From Cucumis sativus (lineage: Eukaryota > Streptophyta > Magnoliopsida > Cucurbitales > Cucurbitaceae): a DNA stretch of 64,000 bases. Both the position numbers and the translations under genes were made by a program. Positions 1 through 11,624 of the stretch are shown piece after piece. The DNA is taken from the NCBI RefSeq assembly GCF_000004075.3, contig NC_026657.2, positions 40,813,380-40,877,379 on the forward strand. Reading direction: 5' to 3'. Within the stretch, counting starts at the first letter, position 1. Each line of letters begins with the position of its first letter. The notes beneath the pieces are model-generated. The model searched no databases and had not been told where the DNA came from. It was given only the letters and a program-made list of their open reading frames with translations.

Positions 1-2211
1 ATAGTTCCAAAATTATGAAATGAGGTTCCTTCTTTTTCTAACTTCCGTCCATCTATTACATTTAGAGTATTTATATGAATAGAGTTTGATTAAAGTTCAT
101 CAATAATATAATAAAAAGGATCAGTGATGTATAACTTCAAAAATATAGTATTAGTAATTAGAAGTTGGAGTTGGAGAAGAAAGAGAAAATGAAGATGGAG
201 TTTGATTTCATATATAAAAATTTGGAAATGAAGACTTTTTATATATTTTTCTTCCATACAATGATACAACAGGGTGTCGGCAGTTTGGCATATATGTATG
301 CAACAACCAAATTCTCACCTACTGATCATTCTTCATATTTGTCTTTTTACTTTGATGTGCTAACCTCATCTTCCAATTACCTCCTCCACCATTGGAATTT
401 ATGTATATTATTCTACAATTAAAAATTATATAAAAGAAGTGTTATGAAGGCCTCAACTTAGACATATATGGATGTATTTTTTTGAAGTCATTCTCACTAA
501 TATCGTATATATATGATTCTGTTATGCTTAGTTGGAGCTCAATTGAAAAACAGTCGTGGAACTTAAGTTAGAGCTTGACAACCCATGCAATATGGAATAA
601 TCTTAATCGGTATATAATTAAGTTAGAGGTAGGAGGCCATCAAGATTAATTTAAGGGGCATATATATATATGTTGTTGTAGTCAATTATTTAAGAAGTAA
701 TGAGTATTCATGACCATCTAAATCATATTTTTTCCAATCGTCTAATATTAAATGAGCATGTGGGTGATAAACATTCTCTAGGAGCTTCCAGCAAGAGAGC
801 CAATGCACTTGATTTAGAATATGTTTTCTTCTTTTCTGTGAGGTTGATTTAGAATATATCAACAAAAATATGTGATTTAGCAAAAAAGGTTCCATTTATT
901 TAAGGTGAAGTAGACATTAGTTAGAGATAAAACACGATTTCAAAAAAAAATATTTATTTTAAGTAGATATTAGTTAGAGATAAAATTTAACCTTCTTATT
1001 TAAAAATTATTAATTTATGCAGATATTAGCTAGAGATAAATTGTGATTTAAAAAATAATTAAAAAAGAGATATTAGTAAAAAATAAATTGTGATTTGTTT
1101 TCTTTTGAATTCCTTGTATTTAAGTGAAATAGATATATTAGTTAAAGATAAAATGAGACTTTTTAATATATGTATATATATAAAGAGTTCAAAGGCTAAT
1201 CAATCCTAACAGAGAAATTAAAGTTGGGGAAAAGAAACATTGGGATCCAATCAAATATTAAGAATAATCAAATTTTAAACCAACAAAATGGAATATCCAA
1301 AATCAATCTAACATGGCCTGATCATAGGCTTCAATAACCACACACCCAAACTACTCCCTCTCTTCCTCGTCATGAATGAGATTACCAGAAGAAGAATACA
1401 ATCAAAAGATATATCTTTCCAAAGCAAATAACAGCCCCCTAGAGAATGGCATGATGAGCAGTTTTGAGAAATAATGCATCATTATACTTGAAAACAATCA
1501 ATTATTCTTTGAGATCATAAAATTAATTACTTACCAATCCTTTCTTCATTCATTTTTGGCCAAATATTTAAGATTGAAAGAAGATGTATCTCTTTCTCTC
1601 CTCCTAATTTTATCTTAAATTTTCATTTTCAATCAATTTAGACATTTTATTAAGATCTCCTCCTAATTTTATCTTAAATTTTCATTTTCAATCAATTTAG
1701 ACATTTTATTAAGATTACCTTTTAAAATCCATCCGGATATGTAAAATGTTACTATATTCTTAATTATTATTGTCAAATGGGCTATCAATTACAATTACCC
1801 AAATATATTAAAGAATAAACCTTTTTGTAACCATGTCAATGAAGGCCTTGAGGCTCACATGTTCAAATAAGAGGTTGAGGATCAAAGATTCAAATGATAA
1901 TTACTAATACCCTATTTATTGTTATCAAGTAGTTCAACATACTTTCAGTTTCAATCAGACTAAGACAAATAAATTGGGGAAAAGAGAGCCTCAGTCCCAT
2001 TTTCAAATTCAAAAGACTATTTATCTTATTGTCAGACGTTTATTGAACAATAGTAAACATAAACTCAAGCCTCGATTCCACTGTAGTATCATCATCACCC
2101 TACACAACTAGATTTCACTTACCTATGAAACAAGATTACTAAAACATGAGCAGACTTACATTGTTCTCATTTCCTATATCCGCCAGAAGGGCATTTGCAG
2201 TCCGAAGAATA
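1..2211. other. AT-rich intergenic stretch, no gene seen
   Basis: No open reading frame here resembles a known protein, and the few short ones have the composition of random AT-rich DNA. About 900-1160 contains four diverged copies of a motif built on AGATATTAGTTAGAGATAAA, spaced roughly 60-100 bases apart. At 1597-1714 there is a perfect tandem duplication, listed separately. The right end is the 3' flank of the MAPR gene. Confidence 0.6.
1597..1714. repeat. Perfect 59 bp tandem duplication
   Basis: Bases 1597-1655 and 1656-1714 are identical by eye over the full 59 bases. The unit starts TCTCCTCCTAATTTTATC and ends TTTTATTAAGA. Absence of any difference means the duplication is recent, or an assembly artefact. 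Confidence 0.9.
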
Positions 2212-4033
2212 TTAATCGGCATTTGCAGCAGCAGGGGCTTCCTCAGCTTTATCATCTCGAGGTTCTGAGTGACTTTCTTCGACGGGCTTGCTAACTTCAG
2301 CAGTGCTTGATTCTGCAGGCTCACCAGCTGCAGCATCACCTTCAGCAACTGACGTCTTCACTGTCCCAACTTTAACATATTTACTCATGAATTTGTATTC
2401 CCAATCCTGCAACATTTCCAGTTCGGATGGGCCGAGACCAGAGATATCCCCAGTCAGATCTTTCTCTTCAAATGACATTTTTGCAAGAGCTCTGCTGGCA
2501 TCCTTTCCAGCAAAAAGAGCATAGGGCCCCCCGGGTCCATAGAACATCCTGCAAATAGTGCAGGTTAGAAGAAATAATAACAAAGAAATATGAAAGCTTG
2601 ATTCAGAGAAATATGGAAAATTAAGCACCATCTGGGCGAACACAAGACTAAAACCTGAAGGGTACAAGTGCGATGTTCTCCAATTCAAAATTTCCTTTAA
2701 GAGGACTCACACACAAGAGAAAGAGTGCAAGACACTGCAAAGTGCAAAATATTGGGATATTTGTGTCTACGGCCTTGGTGTAGTGAATAAATCATAGTCA
2801 GAAAAACTCCTCATGAATTCGGATAGCCAAAGATGTCACAACAAATTTAATGCCTGTCCAAGAGTATACATAATCATAAAACAATGGACCTGTCCTTATA
2901 GTGTTTTTCGAAAAGAAACTCGCTACTTTTTAGGACATCATGAGAAGAGGTTTCTACATTGTTTTTAAACTTATTCTCTTTTCCAAATCATGAGTTCCTA
3001 GAAAGTGATTTGAAACCATAGAAGTTTCAGAATAACTCGTGGAAGTTGAAACACCGAACTATTGCCTCTGAACTGCATAAACTATACGAATTCTATATGC
3101 TGGAAACACCATAGCCCTAATTTGAAATAAGAAACGACAGCCCCAATAAAATATTTACAAAACCAGATACATAAACACAAACATCAGAGTCAACGTCGAA
3201 AGTTTGAATTGATATTCATAAAGCAAAAATCATATATATTATGACAACCATAGAACATCATTAAAGATATTCATTGTAACTTGTAAACAGGTCACTACAG
3301 AAATCCACAAAAGCCATGGAAAAAAAATCGACCTAAAAGAGTCAATTCCGTTTTCAGCTCGTACAACCAGAAAGAAACATAAATTTCACAAAAGCTATCA
3401 ATAGTCTTCTTTTATTATAGCTTGCATCAAACACAGGATGGAAGGGTCATAGAATAAGAAACAGGAAAAGAGAAGGAATTAGAAATAGCCTAAAAAACAA
3501 GGATAGAAGTTGAATACAGTAGGACCAAGTTAGGTTTCATTCTGAAGGAATCAGCAGCAATTTGAAGGAAAAGGAGAGGTGTAGAGGGGAAAGCAAAGCA
3601 GGAGTGAACAAACAGGTTGACTCAAAAACAAATTGAAACCGAATGAGAAGTTATCACGATGGATCATCCAAACAACAAAATACCTAAAACAGAGGGAAAA
3701 TGTAAGAAAAAAGTGAAGTTAATGAACCAACCTGCTCTGAGAAACATCGTAGATCTGGCCCTTGATAGCCATGAGAAGAGGTTTCTGGGAATCGGAGCCA
3801 TCGTATTGCTTCAAGTCATCCTCAGAAATTTCACCAAGTTGAACAGGAGGAGGGAGAGGATGGATTTGGTCCAAGTCCCTAGGGTGGGTTCCGTAGTCGG
3901 AGGGAGCGAAGAAACTGGAAATGAGATAGTAAATGGCAAGTCCAAGAGCCAATACAGTGAAGAAGGTGGAAGGAGAGAGGCCTGTGTAGGCGAGGATGGC
4001 CTCCTTCAGCGTGTCCCAGACTTGCAGAGCCAT
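2212..4033 (-). CDS. MSBP1: Membrane steroid-binding protein (MAPR family, cytochrome b5-like fold)
   Basis: Two exons: 4033-3732 and 2548-2212, with GT/AG junctions. The spliced frame is 212 aa, close to the usual length of plant MAPR proteins. An uncleaved membrane anchor lies at about residues 19-40 (hydrophobic, ending LISSFF). The cytochrome b5-like heme/steroid-binding domain follows at about 68-165 (LGEISEDDLKQYDG, then IYDVS, then MFYGPGGPYALFAGKDASRA across the splice, which restores RMFYGPGGPY). The tail from about 170 is acidic and Ala/Glu/Ser-rich, as in the family. MAPR proteins bind sterols and heme in ER or plasma membrane; in plants MSBP1 is known to restrain brassinosteroid signalling and cell elongation. 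The ATG is at the head of the anchor, in good context. Family assignment is firm; the MSBP1 rather than MSBP2 or MAPR2 label is a guess. Confidence 0.9.
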
Positions 4034-4066
4034 GGCGGATGGAGAGGAAGGAGAGTGAAAGAGAGT

Positions 4067-4070
<4 letters not shown>

Positions 4071-4100
<30 letters not shown>
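4071..4100. repeat. (GA)15 microsatellite in the 5' leader of the MAPR gene
   Basis: An uninterrupted GA run on the plus strand is a (TC)15 tract on the coding strand, 38-67 bases upstream of the MAPR ATG. It is flanked by further purine-only sequence, so the whole leader is a pyrimidine-rich block on the sense strand. CT-rich leaders are common near plant core promoters. Confidence 0.85.
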
Positions 4101-4103
<3 letters not shown>

Positions 4104-5374
4104 AGGAGGAAGGAAAGGAGCTTTTGGTTACCAACCTAAAAAGGTATTTTAATCAAAGGCCGTCCTTTCTTGGGAACAACAATTAACATCTCCGCCGCAC
4201 ATTTTGTTTCCCTTGATAATATATAATAATGGAATTGATATTTGGAAGTCTGAACTTAAAAATGATCTCTATGTCTACTTTTTACTCTCAATTTACTAAG
4301 AAAAAACATTTTGTTAAAACACTATTAAACAAAACTCTCATTCATCACATTTCCTATGTTCTGTTGAGTCCGTTAGAATTAGTCATCGGTGATTATCAAT
4401 GAAGTTAGAAGGCTAGTGTTCCTCAATAGAGGTGATCGATCATCCAAGTTAGTAGGTGAACCGAAGAAATTTGAATTTGTCAGCCAAAATGTGTTAAAAC
4501 ATACATTAGTCCAACGAAAAAAGAACACACAAGGTTGGTTTAGTATCATCGAATTCATGATTTACTTTTCTTTTTAATTAAAATCCGTCGAGTGGAGAGG
4601 AGAGGAGAGGAGCAGTTGTAGAAGGCAGTGGAGATTTTGATTTTTTATTTCTGTTGAACAGTTGCAGAAGTCGTCGCACTTTTGAGGTGGGTTGATTTTG
4701 ATTTTTGTTCAACTGGTTCCTTTTGTGAAGCACCCAGCGACGGATGATAACGTAAAACTCTTCCTCCTTTCTAAATTAACCATTTGCTTAGACCTTTTCA
4801 AAGGCAGAGAAGATAAAAGAAACAGAATGGGTGCATGTCTAATTTATCACTAATACATTTTTATCATTAATATAAATATACAACTTTTTAAAATATTGTT
4901 TATATATGCCCATTGAATTTTCTGTCTACTGTTATGTTTACCCCTAGTAATAAATAAGACGACGAGTAGTATTTTATTTTAAAGAAAGATAATTAAACAA
5001 AAAAAAATCCTTTAAACCGTCAAACCAAACCAGAAATTACCAACCTAAACACCAAATTCTGTAAAAACAGTGGATTCATTTGATGTAGTTTCTGGAGGGG
5101 TCCCTCCCTCTACGCCCACTCCTAGGTTGTGTTTCCTTTCTCCTTTTGAATATACTTGTGTACATATAAATTTTGGATGCGGTTCACATACCACTCTATA
5201 CAAAGCATGCTTCATAAGTGAAATCCCAAATGACTTCAATCTTCTAGAGATAGAAACATTGATTTTGTGCTGAAGCAAATAACATATACAGAAATAGCAA
5301 AACAGAAACTCAGGATGATTGGATCACCCTTCCAAAATAAAAACTACCTTGGCCAAATTTGGATCGTGACAGAA
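4101..5374. other. Intergenic: MAPR promoter and 3' flank of the next gene
   Basis: Contains the MAPR upstream region, with a second purine tract of GGAGA repeats around 4594-4613, and the 3' flank of the kinase-fold gene. Short frames at 5045-5278 on either strand have no recognisable similarity and are probably 3' untranslated sequence. Confidence 0.5.
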
Positions 5375-8300
5375 TTATATCATTGCCCTTGTCAAGAACT
5401 GATGATTGAGTACTGCCTCCGCAAGGGGACGTTGTCGAAAATCTGAATTCAGCATTGCCTAAAAGAGTTTCTTTTTGTTAGTTTGTTGAAGGATAGAAAA
5501 GATTTAGATCATGTAGCATATATATCTTTTGGTAATGATTTAAATAAATCCGAACCTGGCTCAAAACCAAACGTCTAACGTACTATATATATCAACTCTA
5601 AATACATATCCATGCTAGATATTTGATTAGGTAAATGAATAACAAATGTACTAATTTTAGGTTTTGAGATATAATTTATTAATCAACGACAATAACTCAG
5701 GTTTTTTATACAGGGCTCATAAACCAAAATAGAATGGCTGAAAATTTAAGAACATCAAATATCAATAAAAGTTCAGCATACACGATCCTAACTTTAAATA
5801 ATTAGACCAAGAATTCCAAAATAATACTGACAAAATATGATGTATGGTTAAGAAACAGAAGAAACAAATATGTTTTTGTGCAAGCAACGAAGATTTAGAT
5901 AAAAGATCTGAATCTGATATTGTAACACAACTACAAAGATAAAATTTAGAAAAAGAATAGGGCATTTTCAGAGTAATGTATTTAGGATGATAAACAACCT
6001 GAAGTAACTGCCAACCAGCACGATCATTGAGATCGAGAAACTTGACTGCTTCAACAAACCGATCATCTGCTAAACAATATCTTCCAAAGCAAAACATTTA
6101 TATATTTTAGTACAAAGACGTGTTAAAAGTCCTGGACTAGCAGTGTACTGTGAGATAATATAAATGAATTGCAGTTGTAATTTGAATGCTTTGAAGTTCT
6201 TGTGGGAATTGCAGTACCATTTTAAAGCTTTGGTACACTCAGTAATCTAGCACCAGAGCAACTAAAGTCCCCAAGTTAAGAAATAACCAAAGAAATAATA
6301 CTGAGACCGAACATCAATGAAATTTTTTCTATAAAAAAACCACAAGAAAAAAATCCTAGTATAAAACAAACCATGACCAAAGTAAAATTCCTTTCTGCAA
6401 ATTGAGGAACAAGGATAATCGAAATGTAAAAAAACAGAGTCTTACTCTCTCATGGCCTCAAGATCAAGTCTAAAAGTGCTCTCCAAAAGCCTCTGTAAGT
6501 TCACAGAAAAATAACGATTAGGGTACGCAACTTCAGAGGAAATTTTTTTGTTCTTTCAATAAAATATTAATAATAATAATAACCAAGTTTTGATAAGAAG
6601 AATAAAAGAACACATGAGAAATAAAATAGACAATCCAACCAGAAAAAGAACCAGTACAGAGAAACCAAAACTAAAGATAACAAAGTGTGCTTCACTCTCA
6701 AAGGGACAAGATCGAATATCATCAGATAACAACGAACAGAAAAGGTTTAGTAAGATCAATTACTTGCAAGGAGAGACTATCAACAACTCCAGCTTCACAA
6801 AACGGTACAAAAGCCAAATAAGCAAAAAGGAGACCAGCTTCATATCTGCAAAAGAAAAGAAGGAAAAATGGTAGGGTTGACTTAGAAGCTTTGAAGAGAA
6901 TCCATGCACTAAACTGAACATCATTGTACATATGTCAATAATACATGTCATCTGCTATTCCAAATGCTCTTTTCTCCATTGGAGTGTAGGCGCCAGCAAC
7001 TGTTGCTCTTCGCCATAGCCCCTCAGCAAGCTGTCCGAGGCTGTCTTCTGGAAACGGATATCTGACAATCAAATGATTTAAAAAACTTTCAACCTATATT
7101 GAATGTAAGAAAAATTTACAATTAACTAAACGGTGAAGAAAGGGTAATTTAAGATCCTTAAATGTTGAGAACATAATACATACTTTCAGTTTCAGCAAGC
7201 TTTCTCTTGTAATTATGTCCTGGTTTGCAATTGAATGAGTTTTTCTTACTTTTATCAAAAACAATAACGAAATACTAAGGTTCTATACTTTCCAGAAGTT
7301 TGGTCTCTACATTACAAACGTAAAAGATAAATCCCAGGCCTTTTAACTTCCTGTATCAAATACTACATTTTTCCAGATAATATACCCCACAAAATACTTA
7401 CAGGGGATCCACCTATTCTAGGTTAAAAAATATTCCCCACAGATATTTTTGGTGAAATCCCTACCATCTCATCTGACTTCCTCTACACTTATTGCCGACG
7501 CCTTATATAAAGCAATTTGGAAGTCTAAAGAAAACAAATATACTCTTCAGATCTTGCTCAACGGTAGCTTAAATTCGACTGATATTTTTCAGAAAAAAGA
7601 TGCCTTCACATTGCCTTTCACCTTCAGAGTGCTCTTTATGCTTCAAGAAAAGAGAGTCTCTAAACCACTTATGCTTTGAGTGTGTCTATTTGCAGAGTCA
7701 TTGGTTTTTGTTATTTGACACTTTATCCATTGGGTCTTCTCTGATTCTTGGAAGACAAATGTGATGCATCTTTCTTGTGGAAACGTTTGGAACCAAAAAG
7801 CTCTTTTAGGGTTAATGTTGTGAAGGTCATACTTTCTAAGATTTGGATCAAAAGAAATCAACAATCTTTTCATAATTCTACTAAACCTTTTTTTGCTCGC
7901 TTCGACTTGGCTCGTTTAAAGGCTTCTAGTAGGTGTTACTCTTTCCAAAAAATTTTATGGGTTTTCATTTCAGGATATCTATAGCAGACAGAATGCTTTG
8001 TTTGTACTAATTTTTACTCATGTCTTGTGTTGTTTGTTTCTACTTTCTGATTGGTCCTATTTTGGTTTCAAGTACCGTTGTATTTTTTAGCACTACTCTC
8101 TTTTTATATTCATGCCACTACTCTCTTTTCATATTCTTACCGAAAAGTCGTATCCTATATACCCCACAAACAACAAATTTGCATACTGCATTACTCTACC
8201 ATTAAGTTTTTCTCACATAAATATGCGCTTTTTTATTTTTTTAAAAAGGGAAAGTCACGTTCCTTCCCTGACCAACTGAATTGGAGTTTTTTTCTAAAAA

Positions 8301-11300
8301 GATTAAAAATATATAACTATCAAATTAAATTGCAAAAGAGGAGAAAAGAGGGCCACTTTCTAATTCTGCTAGTTAGGGTGTTCTTAAGCTTAAAATGCAC
8401 CTTCAAGGGTGTCCAGGTGATTTTAAGGTGAACGCAGAACCACTCATTACCTATATCCCTTCCATACAAGCTATCAAAACCCTCTTCCACAAAGCTGATT
8501 TTCATTATTAAATCTCCAATCCCTTTTCACTAAGGAAAAATTCCTTTCTTTCAGCTTTCCGAGACCAAAACTTCTAATAAAAAGGTTGAAAATGCTGATA
8601 TTAAAATCAAATTGCAGTGGAAGGAAAAAGATGAATGATGAGGAGAAAATAATTACCTCACATCCACAGAAAAAGCTAGATCTCGAAGTCGTGGGATTAA
8701 GTAAGCAGCATCTTTCTCAACAATTGTACTATGAACACAAGCAAATCAATTTTATTTTTATCACATCTGAGAGGTGAGAGAGAAGAATATCTAGAAGCCA
8801 GCAAATAATATGTGGTACTTCCGAGTTTCGAGAACTATACTTGAGTACTACAGAAGATGGTCCAAGACTCTGGTGTAATCTGTTACGGTTGTGCATATAC
8901 ACAAGACCTCTCATTATGCCCTGAAACATCCTGATCACAAAATTTCTCCTGCGCTTGATCAACTGTTCTTGTTCGTAAGGGTTCCATGAGACTTGTTCTA
9001 TCTTTTTGGAAATCCTTTCACTCATTATTTTTCCATAATCTGCAGCGCTATATTTTCCATCATCACGGAAGGCTAGCCACTAAGCATGCAGAACAAGCAC
9101 TTTTCCATATCATGCAAAAACATACCAAGTCCATAAAACATTTAGACACTGAAAATTGTGGGTAACCTGCTCCCCAGTGTTTGTTTCAAATCCACCAACA
9201 AGTAGGGCAAGATTTGAGCAGATGTCCTTTGAACTGCTCTGCAGAATGTCCATATGAACAAAACAATTAAAATAATAAAAATAAAATATTTTTTTTAAAA
9301 AAAATACCCATCAGTCTGTAAAGTTTGAAAGCGAATACTTATCCTTCAATTCCCAACAGTCTAATTATCATCAGCACTAATATGAAATAAAATTATGAAG
9401 GCAAAAAAAGATAGTATTACTTGGAGAAATGCATGAGCATTTAGCTCATTTGCAGCCATCATATCAGCTTCAAGACCACCAGCCCGCTTTCCAGGATACA
9501 CCTTCGTATTTTATTGAAATAATTTCAGAGGTTTTCCTTTGACTTTGTCCGTGTCAACAAACAATTCGAAATAAATAGTTTATTCATAACAAACTATATT
9601 ATGCCTGATTGAAAAGACTGGATACAGATTTTCTACATGATTATGCAATAAATTCACAAAACAAAAGAATTACAGTATTCAGAACATACATTTATAGAAA
9701 TGGTCCACCATTGACAAGTAAAATAATTTTTCAGTGATAAACATAGAAACGTTCTATCAATGCATAAGCATAGAAATGTGTAAGTTTGTTCCAAATTATC
9801 TATCGATTGCGTTTTCATTGACACAGTTGTTGAAGAAGGGAAAACTGATACCATGGTTCACTGGTCAATTCCAAATCATTGCAAAAGTGAGGCTCGTGTC
9901 ATACAGGGTGGCTTTACCTTTAGGCATGACTCATGAGCATCCACTTGAATTGGCTAGTGATTTGACCATGCAACTGCAGCCAATAAAGCTACCCAGCTGA
10001 TGGAAATCGCCTTTTGCTGGTGTTTAATTGGACGTCTTAATTACAATATTTTTTATCTAGACAGAGCTCAGTTGAACACGGCAGAAACAGCTAGACTCGA
10101 TTATATTAATAGATATTCAAGGTTGATAGTACAAGCACTACGTGAGTGATGCTCATTTTGGCAAATAGGGACTTGAGAGGTTAAAGGACTAAAGTTAGGG
10201 AGATATATCTTAGGAAGGGTAAATATTCGAAACCATAATGAGGCAGCTACCCATGAGAAACTAAAAGAATAAAAGCGAAGTAGGTGCACCTTAAAAATAA
10301 GAGGTGTTCCTTTACGAGAACCCTGAGAAACTCTTCCTTCATAAAGCCTGCAGAAGAACTGCCATTGATACTATTAGTAATGAGATGGATTGAGAAAATT
10401 GGTAATCTTATTTTTTAGACCCGTTGGTAACCATTAGGTTATTTGTATTTTGTTTTTGGAAATGAAGTCTATAAACATCATTCTCATCCACAGGTTTCTA
10501 TGTTTTATTGTCTACAATTTAGGGATGTTTTTAAAAATCAAAGTCAAAATTTTAAAATTAAGGTCCCCATCATGTAACCATTTCGTTTCTTGTTTTTTGT
10601 TTTTGAAAATTAAGCCTATGAACACCCTTTTACCTCTAAATCTCTTGCTTTGATATTTATTTTTATCTATATTTCAGAAGAAAAAAAAAAAGTCAAAATT
10701 TGAAAACTAAAAAAGTAATTTTTTAAAACTTATTTTTGTTTTTTTAAATTTGTCTCAGAATGCAACGCTACTATTAAAGATTGATACAAACGACAGTAAG
10801 AAAATGAAAGAAAATATACCCAATTTTCAAAAATCAAAAACAAAAAACATAATGGTTACCAAACTGGCCTATGTTTTTTTTTTTTTGTTAAGGTTTCGAA
10901 TGTTTACAGGAAAATCATGATAAAAAAAATGGAAGAAAATGATTGGTCATTTCAGAAACCAAATATTTACCGAACGGCACAAGTATTTATGATTCCCTAA
11001 CTAATAGCTAGAACACAAATACACATCAAAAGAGCACCTGATCTTTACACTTCCTTCTCCTACATCTTGAACTCTCAATTGCCCTAAGTCTCCAGAAGAA
11101 TATTCAACGTCTTCCCCTGATTGAAACCCAGAATAGCTGCGGGGGGTGGGAAATAACACATATACAATGACGGTAATGTGAAACTGAGATAAAGTTCAAA
11201 CTAAGTGAGGAGAGTCAAGTGCAAGAGATTGATTTGATATGATAAACCGAAGCAAAGGAAAAAGAGTGAGTAAATTTGAAGAAATTTCTCAACCGTAGAG

Positions 11301-11624
11301 CTACACAACCATGAAAAATTGAAACTGAAGATATTTTCCCGCACAGAGTGTGGAGTATAGAGGAGTGAGATGACATAGATTGGAAAAGTAGAGAAACCTG
11401 GTGACATTCATGAAGCCATAGCTTCCAATAAGGCGTCCGACCTCGAAGGAGTCTGAGTTAGTGATGAGACTTGCTCTCACTGTTAACAAGCGTCGTCTTG
11501 GGGGATTTGGAGAACGGAAGGGTGAGAGGGAATTAGAAGTAGCATCGGTTGGGGATTTGAAGAAGGGAAGTTTAGAGGAGGAAGAGAGGAAGTAATGGAA
11601 TTGTTTGAGGAGGAGCATTTCCAT
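5375..11624 (-). CDS. Plastid-targeted protein-kinase-fold protein, probable pseudokinase
   Basis: Twelve exons splice in frame to 419 aa: 11624-11398, 11136-11038, 10347-10290, 9501-9421, 9238-9167, 9079-8841, 8728-8657, 7061-6945, 6845-6764, 6492-6446, 6080-5999, 5458-5375. All introns are GT/AG. Residues 1-50 are Ser/Pro/Arg-rich and nearly free of acidic residues, like a chloroplast transit peptide. The kinase-like fold has a lysine in LIFK (K128) and a helix-C glutamate candidate (E147). The catalytic-loop equivalent reads HQSLGPSS (248-255) where active kinases have HRDLKPSN, and the DFG equivalent reads DLA (275-277). Catalytic Asp and Lys are therefore missing while the Mg-binding Asp remains. 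The C-lobe ends with a kinase-like RQRPLAEAVLNHQFL. I recognise it as a conserved plant protein-kinase-superfamily protein of unknown role; no symbol is given. Confidence 0.85.
7440..7990 (+). mobile_element. LINE (non-LTR retrotransposon) 3' fragment, zf-RVT region
   Basis: This lies inside the 1.6 kb intron after exon 7 of the kinase-fold gene, on the opposite strand. Read with frame changes near 7600, 7740 and 7800 it encodes the zinc-binding domain that follows plant LINE reverse transcriptases: LYKAIWKSK, then SLCFKKRESLNHLCFEC with the paired Cys and His, then a W-rich stretch. Stops and frameshifts show that it is dead. The LINE 3' tail may reach to about 8200. Confidence 0.65.

Noticed and set aside
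165-422. 85-codon frame near the left edge
   Set aside because: Low-complexity AT-rich composition, no recognisable domain, no convincing promoter or splice partner.
8430-8505. Possible extra exon of the kinase-fold gene, with good acceptor and donor
   Set aside because: Joining exon 7 directly to 7061-6945 restores a family-like DVRYPFPE junction in frame; the extra segment inserts unrelated residues.
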